Source of the DNA: Deltaproteobacteria bacterium
Lineage (GTDB): Bacteria > Myxococcota_A > Polyangia > Polyangiales > JADJMO01
Direction of reading: 5' to 3'
DNA length: 51,446 nt
Assembly (NCBI GenBank): GCA_025363655.1
Contig: JANYDK010000055.1
Location: 1 to 51,446, forward strand
The translations under genes and the position numbers were made by a program. Under the pieces are notes generated by a model. The model searched no databases. It was given only the letters and a program-made list of their open reading frames with translations, and had not been told where the DNA came from. Shown piece by piece: positions 42,087 to 50,484 of the stretch (position 1 is the first letter of the stretch; each line of letters opens with the position of its first letter).

Positions 42087-43100
42087 TTCGGACGCGACGA
42101 TCTCGGCGATTTGCACTGCGTTCAAGGCCGCGCCTTTGCGCAGGTTGTCGCCGACGATCCAGAGGTTGAGCGCGTTCGGGTCGCCGAAGTCTTTGCGGAT
42201 GCGACCGACGAAGACGTCGTCTTTGCCGCTGACGTGGACCGGTTGCGGGTGATGACCGGGCGCGTAGGGGCGAGCGTCGACGGTGACGCCGGGCGCCTTC
42301 TCGAGCAGCGCGATCGCCTCGGCGACGGTGATCGGCCTCTCGAACTTGGCGTGCACCGACTCGGAGTGACCGTTGACGACGGGGACGCGCACGCACGTCG
42401 GCGAGACGAAGATCGACTCGTCGTCGAGGATCTTGCGCGTCTCGAAGACCATCTTCATCTCTTCTTCCGAGTAACCCTCGCCGGCCGGCGTCGTGTCGGG
42501 CTTCCAATCGGAAAGGAGATTTTGCGCGATTTGTCCGGGGAAAATTGCCGGTTTCACCTCTTTGCCGGCAGCGAGCGCGCGCGTCTGCTCGAGGAGATCT
42601 TCGACGGCCGCATGTCCCTTGCCGCTCGTCGCCTGGTACGTCGAGACGATGATGTGACGGAGCTTGGCGGCCTTGTGGAGCGGCTGGAGCGCGACGAGCA
42701 TCTGGATCGTCGAGCAGTTCGGGTTGGCGATGATGCCCTTCGGACGCACCTTGATCGCGGCCGCGTTGACCTCGGGAACGACGAGCGGGCAGCCCGGATC
42801 GGTACGCCATGCGCTCGAGTTGTCGATGACGACCGCGCCTGCAGCGGCAGCGACCGGGCCCATCTCGCGCGCGGCCGCGGCGCCGGCAGAGAAGAGCGCG
42901 ATGTGCACGCCAGCGAAGGCAGCGGCGGTGGTGGCTTCGACGACGACGTCCTTGCCCTGGAAGCGCACCTTCTGACCGGCCGAGCGCGGCGAAGCGAGAC
43001 AGACGAGCTTGTCGACGGGGAACTTGCGCTGCTCGAGGGTGGCTAGCATTTCGCGTCCAACGGCACCGGTGGCTCCCACGACTGCGACGACGAATCCCAT
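42072..43100 (-). CDS. asd: Aspartate-semialdehyde dehydrogenase
   Basis: A 342-residue NADP-dependent enzyme of the Asp family pathway (Lys, diaminopimelate, Met, Thr). VVAVVGATGAVGREML is the nucleotide loop, IDNSSAWR and VVPEVN follow, and the catalytic Cys129 is in ANPNCSTIQM. VSTYQATSGKGHAAVEDL and PVVNGHSESVHAKF are also typical. The ATG at 43100 gives the canonical N-terminus; the longer open frame extends into unrelated sequence. AAGGAG is present 11-13 bases upstream. It converges and overlaps with the JAMM gene and is divergent from pabB. Confidence 0.96.
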   Translation of the reverse strand: MGFVVAVVGATGAVGREMLATLEQRKFPVDKLVCLASPRSAGQKVRFQGKDVVVEATTAAAFAGVHIALFSAGAAAAREMGPVAAAAGAVVIDNSSAWRTDPGCPLVVPEVNAAAIKVRPKGIIANPNCSTIQMLVALQPLHKAAKLRHIIVSTYQATSGKGHAAVEDLLEQTRALAAGKEVKPAIFPGQIAQNLLSDWKPDTTPAGEGYSEEEMKMVFETRKILDDESIFVSPTCVRVPVVNGHSESVHAKFERPITVAEAIALLEKAPGVTVDARPYAPGHHPQPVHVSGKDDVFVGRIRKDFGDPNALNLWIVGDNLRKGAALNAVQIAEIVASESRQA

Positions 43101-43157
43101 GACGTTTCGCGCTCCTTCGGGCCGAACGGCCAATGACGCATGAAGTCGTAGCCTGAA

Positions 43158-43201
43158 GGCGGGCCGCCGGCCACCTTCTCGCGCTGCTATAGCGGCCCGC
43201 C
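43158..43201 (+). promoter_or_regulatory. Perfect 10-bp inverted repeat abutting the pabB start codon
   Basis: GGCGGGCCGC at 43158-43167 and GCGGCCCGCC at 43192-43201, one base before the ATG at 43203, with a 24-base loop. Formed in RNA, it would bury the translation start region, where no Shine-Dalgarno is visible. It could equally be a DNA operator in the asd/pabB divergent gap. Confidence 0.65.
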
Positions 43202-43202
43202 G

Positions 43203-44576
43203 ATGATCGTCGAGCTCGGCAACGTCCCCCGCCAGCGCGTGCTCGCGCTCGCGGCGGCGCTCGACGACGAAGACCGCGGCGTCGCCCTGCTCGACGGACG
43301 CGGGTGGGAAGGCACCTTCCTCGCAATCGATCCGATCGAGGAAATTCGCATCGATCACGAAGATTCCTTCGTTCGCACGGCCGCATTCCTCGACCATGCG
43401 GCGGCGTGGGACGCCGAGAGACCACGCGGCTGGGGCGGGCTCCGGCCGGCGCCACGATGGATGGGATACATAGCTTATGAATGCGCACGTTCGATCGAGC
43501 GGGCAGCATGGACACGTGGGCAGGGCGTCGACGATCGGCCTCCTCCGATTGGACGCGCCGCGGTCTTTCGTCGCTTCGGCGCGGTCGCTCGTTGGGCGCC
43601 GCAGACGTCGCGTGTCGCGATCGAGGGCGAGGACGAACGAGCAGTGGGCCGTCTCCGCCGCGAGCTCGAACGAACCGTCGCGCTGCCAGCGCCGAGCACG
43701 CTCTTCTTGACGCCGAGTGACGACGACGACGCGCACCTCCGTCGCATCCGTCGCGCGCTCGAGCTGATCGGCGAGGGCGATCTCTATCAAGTGAACCTCG
43801 CGCGTCGCTTCGAGGGAGCGACCGAGGCGCGCGCGACGAGCGTGCTCGCCGGGCTCCTGCAGCAGACCGACGCTCGCTACGGCGCCGCGCTCGACTTCGG
43901 CGATCACGCGCTTGCGTCGTCGTCACCCGAGCGCTTTCTCGACGTGCAAAAGGGCACGGGACATCTGAAGCGCGTGAGCGTGCGGACGACGCCGATCAAG
44001 GGGACGAGACCACGCGGCATCGACGCGGAAGACGATGCGCGCCTCGCCCTCGCGCTCGCAGCCGATCCGAAAGAGCGCGCCGAGCTGACGATGATCGTCG
44101 ATCTGGAGCGCAACGATCTCGGTCGCGTCGCCGAGCTCGGCTCCGTTCGTTCCGCGCGAGAGGCGCGCTTGCAGACGTCGCGAACCGTCCACCACCGCGT
44201 GCACGACGTCTTCGCCACGCTGCGCACCGGCGAGGGTCCGGGCGACTTGCTCCGCGCTACTTTTCCCAGCGGGAGCGTCACGGGCGCGCCGAAGACGCGG
44301 GCGATGGAGGTGATCGCCGAGCTCGAGGCGAGCCGACGCGGCGCGTATTGCGGCACGATTGTCGGATTTTCACCGGGAGGCGACCTGCGCGCATCCATGA
44401 CCATTCGCACGGTCGTCCTCGATCGTGCCCGAGCAGTTGCCCACTACCATGCCGGTGGTGGCATTGTCGCCGACAGCGACCTAGCGCGAGAAGTCGACGA
44501 GACGAGGTGGAAAGCGCGCCAAGTCGTGCAAAGCTTCAGCAACCGGGCGGAGCGATCTTCGGCGAAGCGAGAATGA
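43203..44576 (+). CDS. pabB: Aminodeoxychorismate synthase component I
   Basis: A 457-residue chorismate-utilising enzyme that adds an amino group to chorismate for folate synthesis. The C-terminal catalytic half has EGDLYQVNLARRF, SSSPERFLDVQKG, the PIKGTRPRG motif, IVDLERNDLGRVA, SGSVTGAPKTRAMEVIAELE, GAYCGTIVGF and GGGIVADSDLAREVDET. The PIKGT Lys is the PabB-type residue, unlike PIAGT of anthranilate synthase. The N-terminal half is divergent. No pabA or pabC is adjacent. The start at 43203 has no ribosome site and abuts an inverted repeat. Confidence 0.92.
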   Translation: MIVELGNVPRQRVLALAAALDDEDRGVALLDGRGWEGTFLAIDPIEEIRIDHEDSFVRTAAFLDHAAAWDAERPRGWGGLRPAPRWMGYIAYECARSIERAAWTRGQGVDDRPPPIGRAAVFRRFGAVARWAPQTSRVAIEGEDERAVGRLRRELERTVALPAPSTLFLTPSDDDDAHLRRIRRALELIGEGDLYQVNLARRFEGATEARATSVLAGLLQQTDARYGAALDFGDHALASSSPERFLDVQKGTGHLKRVSVRTTPIKGTRPRGIDAEDDARLALALAADPKERAELTMIVDLERNDLGRVAELGSVRSAREARLQTSRTVHHRVHDVFATLRTGEGPGDLLRATFPSGSVTGAPKTRAMEVIAELEASRRGAYCGTIVGFSPGGDLRASMTIRTVVLDRARAVAHYHAGGGIVADSDLAREVDETRWKARQVVQSFSNRAERSSAKRE

Positions 44577-44686
44577 CTCCCGGGCCCCTGAGCAGACCAT
44601 GACAGACCTGTCGTGGCGTACCTGGAAAAGCTCAAGGATTTCGGCGGGAAACGTCAGGCCCGCAACGTGCTTAATGAGGTCTTAAC

Positions 44687-45763
44687 GTGGTGATGGGTTT
44701 TCGCAACGTCGTGGCATCGTCGCCCCTGCTTGCTCTCGTGTTTGCAAGCATCGCCTGCGGCTCGTCCGACGCGTTCGACACCATCACCGGCCCGCCCGAC
44801 GGCGGCGTCGCCGACACGCTCGCCGAAGACGTTCCGGTGTTGCCCATCGACGGCAGCGACACGCAGAGCGACACCTACGTGCCTCCGTCCAAGTGCGGCG
44901 AGTACACCGCCACCGGCTCGAGCACGATCTGCGTCAAGGTCACGAAGGGCTCGTCGGTGGCCCCGCCGCACGTCGACGCAGACTCGCGCGCCATCGGCAT
45001 CGACGGCTACGGTGCGCTCTACGTCGCCCTCCTCGCCGACCCGTACGCGAAGACGGCGAAACCGATCGTCACCCGCACCTTCCCCAGCGCCTCGAGCTCG
45101 ACACGCTTCTCCATCGAGACCGATCTCCCCAAGGTCGCCGAGCTGACGGTGCCTCCGGGCTCCTATTACGTCGTCGCCTTCTTCTACGATCAAGAACCCG
45201 CCGGCAGCCGTGATTTCGCCGCGGGCGACTACGTGCCGCACATCGAGAACGGCTGGGATCTCCCGAAGGTCGAGGTCGGTTCCGGTGCTGGCAGGGACGT
45301 CGAGGTCCAGCTCTTTCCCGTTCGCTCGGTCGACGTCACCGTCAAGCTCAAGAGCGGCGTCAAACCGGTCGGCAACGCCATCGGTCCGCTGATGGCCCGC
45401 CTGAGCACGACGAGCAAAGGCGACGTCGTCGGCAGCGGCTTCCTGCCCTGCGCCGACCTCGGCAAGCCGACGGCGCTGCGCCTCGTCACCACCGCCTCGC
45501 CCGACACCTTCGCGCTCAAGGTGGCTCTCTTCGACTTCGCCGCGGGTCCGGACGATCCGGTCGTCGATGCGCTCGGCACGCCGCCCCCGGCGGGCAGCCT
45601 CGTCGACTACGGCGGCACCAGCACGCCGCCGACGATCAAGCTCGCCGATGGCTGGGTGACGCCGCCGGTGACGGTGACGCTCGATCGAGTCGTCCCCTAC
45701 GAGCCGACCCCGAGCGATCCGACGAGCGCGTGCGTCGCCGCCGGCGCTGCTCCCGTCAAATAG
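44687..45763 (+). CDS. Lipoprotein of unknown function
   Basis: A 358-residue lipoprotein with lipobox ASIAC at about 20-24. An Asp/Thr-rich spacer follows (GPPDGGVADTLAEDVPVLPIDG), then a beta-rich body with LYVALLADPYAKTAKP, PPGSYYVVAFFYDQEPAGS and SVDVTVKLKSGVKPVGNA, which looks like Ig-like sandwiches. Three Cys beyond the lipid Cys could form disulfides. The start is GTG at 44687 with GAGG seven bases upstream; GTG 44690 and ATG 44693 are alternatives. No enzyme motif is seen. Confidence 0.8.
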   Translation: MVMGFRNVVASSPLLALVFASIACGSSDAFDTITGPPDGGVADTLAEDVPVLPIDGSDTQSDTYVPPSKCGEYTATGSSTICVKVTKGSSVAPPHVDADSRAIGIDGYGALYVALLADPYAKTAKPIVTRTFPSASSSTRFSIETDLPKVAELTVPPGSYYVVAFFYDQEPAGSRDFAAGDYVPHIENGWDLPKVEVGSGAGRDVEVQLFPVRSVDVTVKLKSGVKPVGNAIGPLMARLSTTSKGDVVGSGFLPCADLGKPTALRLVTTASPDTFALKVALFDFAAGPDDPVVDALGTPPPAGSLVDYGGTSTPPTIKLADGWVTPPVTVTLDRVVPYEPTPSDPTSACVAAGAAPVK

Positions 45764-45780
45764 CGGTCAGCAGGCGCCGT

Positions 45781-46614
45781 TCAATACGGGCGCGGCGGGC
45801 GAGCGACCGGCGCGGGCTTGTGCGCGTGCTCGGCGAGGAACGGGAGGAGCACGTCGTTCACCTCGGTCGGTCGCTCCAGCGCCGAGAGATGCCCCGCGTC
45901 GGCGATGACGACGAGACGGGCGCCGGGAATCGCCGCGGTGATGGTGCGTGACTCGACGAGCGGCTGGGCAGCGTCGTGCTCACCGACGACGACGAGCGTC
46001 GGCGTTCGCACACCCGGCAACTCGCTCGTGAGATCGCGACGATCGAAGATGCACTCGAGCGCATGCCAGAGCGAATTGCGATCGAGCCGCGCGACATAGC
46101 CGTGCCATTCGTCGATCATCGCGCGCGAGGTCCTCCGCGCCGTCGGCCCGAAGAGCAGCGTCTCGGCCTTGCGCATCACGAAGGGAACCGCGCCGAGCGT
46201 GCGGAAGACGTTGCCGAGCAAGCGATACTCGAGGCGATTGCGACGCGACTCGGCGCGACACGAGGTGTCCATCAAGACCAGCGCCGACACGCGCTCGGGC
46301 GCGCGCAAGGCCAGCGTCATCGCCATCATCCCGCCCCACGAGAGGCCGACGATGGCCGCGCGATCGACGCCGCGTGCATCGAGGACCGCGAGCGCAGCCA
46401 TCGCACAATCGTCCATCGAGAAGGCGCGGGTCGTCGCCGAGCTGCGACCATGCCCCGGCGCGTCGATGCTGATCACGCGATGGGACCGACGGAGCGCTTC
46501 GAGCTGCCCGCGCCACATGCCGCCGTGATGGAGGAACGAATGCCAGAGCAGCACCGCCGGGCCGCTGCCTGCATCGTCGACGTACAAATCGCCAATCGCC
46601 GTTTTCACGCGCAT
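45781..46614 (-). CDS. Alpha/beta hydrolase
   Basis: A 277-residue hydrolase with the classical triad: Ser92 in VGLSWGGMMA, Asp in VGEHDAAQP and His in ADAGHLSALE. The oxyanion-side motif is LWHSFLHHGGMW and the strand motif is SIDAPGHGRS. It resembles 3-oxoadipate enol-lactonase/haloperoxidase-like members. The substrate is not predictable, and no aromatic-degradation genes are nearby. It ends 17 bases from the convergent lipoprotein gene and is divergent from the phosphatidyltransferase gene. Confidence 0.9.
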   Translation of the reverse strand: MRVKTAIGDLYVDDAGSGPAVLLWHSFLHHGGMWRGQLEALRRSHRVISIDAPGHGRSSATTRAFSMDDCAMAALAVLDARGVDRAAIVGLSWGGMMAMTLALRAPERVSALVLMDTSCRAESRRNRLEYRLLGNVFRTLGAVPFVMRKAETLLFGPTARRTSRAMIDEWHGYVARLDRNSLWHALECIFDRRDLTSELPGVRTPTLVVVGEHDAAQPLVESRTITAAIPGARLVVIADAGHLSALERPTEVNDVLLPFLAEHAHKPAPVARPPRPY

Positions 46615-46691
46615 GGGGAGGAGAGAGGCGGTACCACGGGACCAGGTCGTCGGTCACGAGAGTCACCCCGACGCCTCCGGCTCGACGCTTG

Positions 46692-46777
46692 CCTGTGACG
46701 CCGTGGCCCAGGTGAAGGTGATGAGGCCAAGGCCATCACCTGCAGTGTTTTCAAGTAGTTGCAGTGTTCGTCACAGG
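46692..46777. promoter_or_regulatory. Nested inverted and direct repeats in a divergent gap
   Basis: Outer 9-bp arms CCTGTGACG (46692-46700) and CGTCACAGG (46769-46777). An inner 7-bp pair is GGTGATG (46717-46723) and CATCACC (46734-46740), with GGCC AA GGCC between. A direct repeat TGCAGTGTT occurs at 46741-46749 and 46760-46768, a 19-base period (about two helical turns). It lies between the hydrolase (minus) and phosphatidyltransferase (plus) genes. It looks like an operator cluster or a structured leader. Confidence 0.55.
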
Positions 46778-46884
46778 TCGTGTTCGTGCGAAAGACGGGT
46801 AACCGGGTTCGCGGCGGTGCGTGAGACTCTTCGCACCACTGGACGAACGACCAGTTTTTCGGAACGTGGGATGGAGGAGCGGGT

Positions 46885-47778
46885 ATGAGCAAGGCGAAAG
46901 TGGCGGTGACCGACGAGCTGCTCGACGCGTACGTCAATCGTCCGCTGGCGCAGTACGTGGTTCGCGCCGTCCACCGCACGCCGGTGACGCCGAACCAGCT
47001 CACCCTCACATCTGCGCTCTTCGGCACGGCGGCCGGCGTCTGCTTCGCGATGTCCGACCGCTTCGCGCTCCTCGCGGGCGCGCTCTGCCTCTTCCTCTGC
47101 ATGGTCTTCGACTGCAGCGACGGTCAGCTGGCGCGTGCGCGCGGTGGTGGCTCGGTCGTCGGGCGCATCTACGATGGCTACGCCGACTATTGGGTCGAAA
47201 TCTGTCTCCACGTCGGCATCCTCGTCGGCCTCGGCAACGTCCGCCTCGAGGTGCAAGGTCACGTGCTCGACAGCTTCGAGCGCTTCCTCCTGGTGCTCGC
47301 CGCCGGCGTCTCGATGGCGGTGAACAGCGGTCGCTTCGACTTCTACAAGCAGCGCTACCTCGCCCACACCGGCGCGGCGCGCGAGCCCGAGTCTCCCGAG
47401 ATGTTCCGCAAAGAGGCCGACAGGAGCAGCTCGATCGTCGCGAAGCTGGCGCTGCGTCTCTTCGCTCACTACGTCGGCACCATCCAGAAGGGTGACGGCT
47501 TCCAAGCGAGCGTCGACGCTGCGCGCTTCACCGCTTCCGATCCCGATCGCGTCGAGCGCTATTCGCAAGAGCATGGGCCGCTCGTCCGCTTCTGGAGCCT
47601 CTCCGGACCGACGATGCACAACGCGGCGATGTGCGCGGCGGCGTGCCTCGCTCCGTTTGCGCCGCAGGCCTTCGCGGGCTACTGCGTGTTCGCCGTCGTC
47701 GTCGTCAATGCCTACACCTTCATCCTCTGGATCCTCCAGCGCCGAGTCCTCCGGCGCGAGCAAATCGTCACCGCCTGA
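46885..47778 (+). CDS. CDP-alcohol phosphatidyltransferase family membrane enzyme
   Basis: A 297-residue integral membrane enzyme. The family signature D-x2-D-G-x2-A-R-x8-G-x3-D-x3-D is complete at residues 76-101 (FDCSDGQLARARGG, then GRIYDGYADYW). About five to six hydrophobic segments follow or surround it. The enzyme transfers a phosphoalcohol from a CDP-activated donor; the acceptor could be a lipid or a polyol phosphate. An unusual soluble stretch of ~65 residues (about 160-230) splits the membrane region. GGAGGAG precedes the ATG. The end overlaps the proposed rlmN start by 71 bases. Confidence 0.9.
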   Translation: MSKAKVAVTDELLDAYVNRPLAQYVVRAVHRTPVTPNQLTLTSALFGTAAGVCFAMSDRFALLAGALCLFLCMVFDCSDGQLARARGGGSVVGRIYDGYADYWVEICLHVGILVGLGNVRLEVQGHVLDSFERFLLVLAAGVSMAVNSGRFDFYKQRYLAHTGAAREPESPEMFRKEADRSSSIVAKLALRLFAHYVGTIQKGDGFQASVDAARFTASDPDRVERYSQEHGPLVRFWSLSGPTMHNAAMCAAACLAPFAPQAFAGYCVFAVVVVNAYTFILWILQRRVLRREQIVTA

Positions 47779-48859
47779 GGGACGGCTCGCCGGCGGCACG
47801 CTGCCCGCGATTCAGTCGTATCTGCCGGAAGACGTCGCGCGCATCGCCAGCTGCGGCATCACCACCGCACGCAAGATCGTGGCGTCGGTCCACCAACGCG
47901 GCGACGACGTGCTCGGCGTGCGCATGCCGAAGATGGCTCGGCGCGTGGAGGTCGACGCCATCGCCGCGTGCTTCCGTGTCGGACGACTCACGGTGGTCGC
48001 CCGCGAGGCCTCGACGATCGATCCCTTCGTCAAATACGTACTCGAGTGCGAGGACGGCGCCCGCATCGAGGCGGTGCGAATTCCCCTGGAAAAGCCAGGT
48101 CGTTTCGTCGTCTGCGTCTCCTCGCAGGTCGGCTGCGCGCTCGGGTGCGCCTTCTGCGCGACCGGCCGGCTCGGCCTCGCGCGCAACCTCGAGGCGTGGG
48201 AAATCGTCGAGCAAGTACGCATCGTGCGGCGCGATCTCCCCGAGGGCGGACGCGTGCACGGCGTCGTCTTCCAAGGCATGGGCGAGCCGCTCGCCAACGT
48301 CGAGCGCGTCATCGCCGCCATCAAGGTGCTCCACGATCCGTGCGGCGCGGCCATCGATCAGCGCGCCATCACCGTCTGCACGGTGGGCATTCCCAGCGGC
48401 ATCCGGCGTCTCACGGCGTCGGGGCTGCGCGTTCGGCTCGGCCTCTCGATCACCAGCGCGCGTCGCGAGACGAGACGCTCGCTGGTGCCGGTCGAGAACG
48501 CCAATCCGCTCACCGAAGTGCTCGCCGCCGCGGCCGAGTACGTCGACGTCAACGGCGATGCGCCGATGTTCGCGGTCACGCCGCTGGCTGGCGTCAACAC
48601 CACCGATGAAGACGTCGCCGCGTTCGGCGCGATGATCGCCGAGTTCCGCGCGCGCACCGGCGTCTCACCCCGCGTCTCCATCGTCCCCTACAACGCCATC
48701 GGCGAAGGCGACCGTTTCCTCCGCGCCGACGAGGCCGAGAGCACGCGCTTTCGTGATGCGCTCTCGGCGATCGGCGTGCCCGTGGTGCGTCGCTACTCCG
48801 GCGGCGGAGACGTCGGCGCGGCGTGTGGGCAATTGGTCGCACGTCCGAGCAGCACCTGA
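47708..48859 (+). CDS. rlmN: RlmN-family radical SAM rRNA/tRNA methyltransferase
   Basis: Radical SAM enzyme expected to methylate C2 of adenosine in 23S rRNA and some tRNAs. The cluster Cys motif CxxxCxxC lies in SSQVGCALGCAFCATGRLG. FQGMGEPLANVERV, the TSARRETRRSLVPVE region and the C-terminal Cys in VGAACGQL match RlmN. The start is uncertain. The only in-frame ATG that keeps the N-terminal accessory region is at 47708, inside the phosphatidyltransferase gene. It gives 383 residues, but the first ~25 are Ser-rich and look unnatural, so a non-ATG start near 47780-47800 is possible. Confidence 0.85.
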   Translation: MPTPSSSGSSSAESSGASKSSPPEGRLAGGTLPAIQSYLPEDVARIASCGITTARKIVASVHQRGDDVLGVRMPKMARRVEVDAIAACFRVGRLTVVAREASTIDPFVKYVLECEDGARIEAVRIPLEKPGRFVVCVSSQVGCALGCAFCATGRLGLARNLEAWEIVEQVRIVRRDLPEGGRVHGVVFQGMGEPLANVERVIAAIKVLHDPCGAAIDQRAITVCTVGIPSGIRRLTASGLRVRLGLSITSARRETRRSLVPVENANPLTEVLAAAAEYVDVNGDAPMFAVTPLAGVNTTDEDVAAFGAMIAEFRARTGVSPRVSIVPYNAIGEGDRFLRADEAESTRFRDALSAIGVPVVRRYSGGGDVGAACGQLVARPSST

Positions 48860-48905
48860 GCCACGTGTGCTAGCGAGCATCGAATCCGCGCGTTACGCTG
48901 CTCGA

Positions 48906-49514
48906 ATGTCGACTCGCGCTCGCTGTCTTGCGGCCATCTTCGTTTCGCTCTTGGTCGCCGCCTGCGCTGGCGAAGACGATTTGACCGATTCGACGGGCGA
49001 CGTCGGCGACCTCAACGAGGTGAGCGGACGCGACATCGGCGGTGACGGTGACACGCGCCCTGCGGACGATACGGGCACCGACACTGGCACGGGAACGGAC
49101 ACCGGCGCGGGAACGGACACTGGCTCAGGTACCGACACCGGCACGAGCACCGACTCGGCCGACTCCGGAACGACGACCGACACCGGCACGACCGCCGACT
49201 CGGGCACCGACACCGGCACAGGCGCCGACACGGCCGATTCGGGGACGACGAGCGACAGCGGCACGCTCACCGATTCGAGCGGATTCGACAGCGGGACCGA
49301 CTCCTTCGTGCCGCCGATCGACAGCGGATTCGACAGCGGATTCGACAGCGGGACCGATTCCTTCGTACCGCCGGTCGACAGCGGATTCGACAGCGGGACC
49401 GACTCCTTCGTGCCGCCGATCGACAGCGGATTCGACACCAGCGACGACAGTGACGGCGGCATCCTCATCTTCGATGGCGCGTTCGATGGGCTTCTCGATA
49501 CGAGCAAGCTCTGA
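48906..49514 (+). CDS. Repeat-rich acidic lipoprotein
   Basis: A 202-residue lipoprotein with lipobox LVAAC at about 16-20. Nearly all of the mature protein is Asp/Thr/Gly/Ser repeats: first TDTG-type units (TGTDTGAGTDTGSGTD), then three copies of a 15-residue unit, GFDSGTDSFVPPIDS. It is expected to be disordered and acidic, perhaps calcium-binding or a surface stalk. No catalytic domain is seen. It is related in style, not in detectable sequence, to the acidic lipoproteins at 20009-21046. The ATG at 48906 has no strong ribosome site. Confidence 0.78.
   Translation: MSTRARCLAAIFVSLLVAACAGEDDLTDSTGDVGDLNEVSGRDIGGDGDTRPADDTGTDTGTGTDTGAGTDTGSGTDTGTSTDSADSGTTTDTGTTADSGTDTGTGADTADSGTTSDSGTLTDSSGFDSGTDSFVPPIDSGFDSGFDSGTDSFVPPVDSGFDSGTDSFVPPIDSGFDTSDDSDGGILIFDGAFDGLLDTSKL
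49281..49427 (+). repeat. Three 45-bp tandem repeats within the acidic lipoprotein gene
   Basis: Copies at 49281-49325, 49338-49382 and 49383-49427, with a 12-base partial copy at 49326-49337 and a further partial copy after 49427. Differences are few (for example the Ile/Val codon), which implies recent expansion. All units keep the reading frame. Confidence 0.9.
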
Positions 49515-49520
49515 GAAGGC

Positions 49521-50444
49521 TTATTTCACAGGTGATTTCAACGCCTGACCGACGCGGTCGCCGAAGGCTTCGGCGGAGTTCGCGTCGGTGATGCGCGCGC
49601 GATCGGTGCGGGTGCGGACGTTGCTGCCGTCGGTCTCGGAGAGCCACGCTTCGAGCGAAAGTTCGTAGTCGTGCAAGGTCGCGTGCGCGGCGAGCGGGAC
49701 GGTGCAGTCGGCGCCGAGCGCACGAAGAACGCCGCGCTCGGCCGATGCGACGAGGCGGCTCGGCCCGTGCTCGAGCGGCGAGAGAATGCGCGCGACCTCT
49801 TCGTCGCCACCTCGTGCTTCGACGGCGAGGATGCCTTGGGCCACCGCCGGCAGCATGACGTCGAAGGCGAGAGGCGCGTGCGGCGGGAGCTCACCCACGG
49901 GAACACCGAGACGCGCGAGCCCGGCCGCGGCGAGGATGATGGCGTCGTACTCACCGGCCGTCAGCTTGCGGAGGCGCGTGTCGATGTTGCCGCGCAAGGG
50001 GACGACGTCGAGATCGGGCCTCTTCGCGAGGAGCATCAACCTCCGACGAAGGCTCGACGAACCGACCTTCGCGCCCTTGGGAAGTGCGTCGATCGAGGCT
50101 ATTTTTCCCGGCTGAACGAGGAGCGTATCGCGCGGGTCGGCGCGCTCGGGCACGCAGACGAGCTCGAGCCCGGGCGGCTGGTGCGCCGGAAGATCTTTCA
50201 TCGAGTGCACCGCGAAGTCGGCGCGCTTCTCGAGGAGTGCTTCCTCGATTTCGCGCACGAAGAGCCCCTTGCCGCCGACCTCGTAGAGCGGCCGATCTTG
50301 GATGCGATCGCCGGTGGTGACGACGTGCAGCTCTTCGACGACGAGCCCTGGATTGGCGGCGACGAGCGCTCGGAGGAAGGCCCTGCATTGCGCGAGAGCG
50401 AGCGCGGAACGACGGGTGGCGACGACGAGCGGCCTCTTGGTCAT
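49521..50444 (-). CDS. hemC: Porphobilinogen deaminase (hydroxymethylbilane synthase)
   Basis: A 307-residue enzyme that joins four porphobilinogens into hydroxymethylbilane in haem synthesis. It has VATRRSALALAQ, TTGDRIQDRPL, GKGLFVREIEEALL, AVHSMKDLPA with catalytic Asp84, SSSLRRRLML and PLRGNIDTRL. The cofactor-attaching Cys is in GADCTVPLAAH. The start chosen is the ATG at 50444; an in-frame GTG at 50453 is close. Neither has a clear ribosome site, and the start region overlaps a short tandem repeat. It follows hemA on the same strand. Confidence 0.95.
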   Translation of the reverse strand: MTKRPLVVATRRSALALAQCRAFLRALVAANPGLVVEELHVVTTGDRIQDRPLYEVGGKGLFVREIEEALLEKRADFAVHSMKDLPAHQPPGLELVCVPERADPRDTLLVQPGKIASIDALPKGAKVGSSSLRRRLMLLAKRPDLDVVPLRGNIDTRLRKLTAGEYDAIILAAAGLARLGVPVGELPPHAPLAFDVMLPAVAQGILAVEARGGDEEVARILSPLEHGPSRLVASAERGVLRALGADCTVPLAAHATLHDYELSLEAWLSETDGSNVRTRTDRARITDANSAEAFGDRVGQALKSPVK

Positions 50445-50446
50445 GT

Positions 50447-50484
50447 GCGTCACTTGGTCTTGGCGTCACTTGGTCTGGGCGTCA
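50447..50484. repeat. 16-base tandem repeat between hemA and hemC
   Basis: GCGTCACTTGGTCT occurs at 50447-50460 and 50463-50476, with a partial third copy starting at 50479 that runs into the hemA stop. The 37-base intercistronic gap is therefore largely made by a small duplication. Confidence 0.85.

Noticed and set aside
49281-49427. CRISPR-like appearance of regularly spaced repeats
   Set aside because: Units are contiguous, in frame and encode GFDSGTDSFVPPIDS; there are no unique spacers or cas genes.
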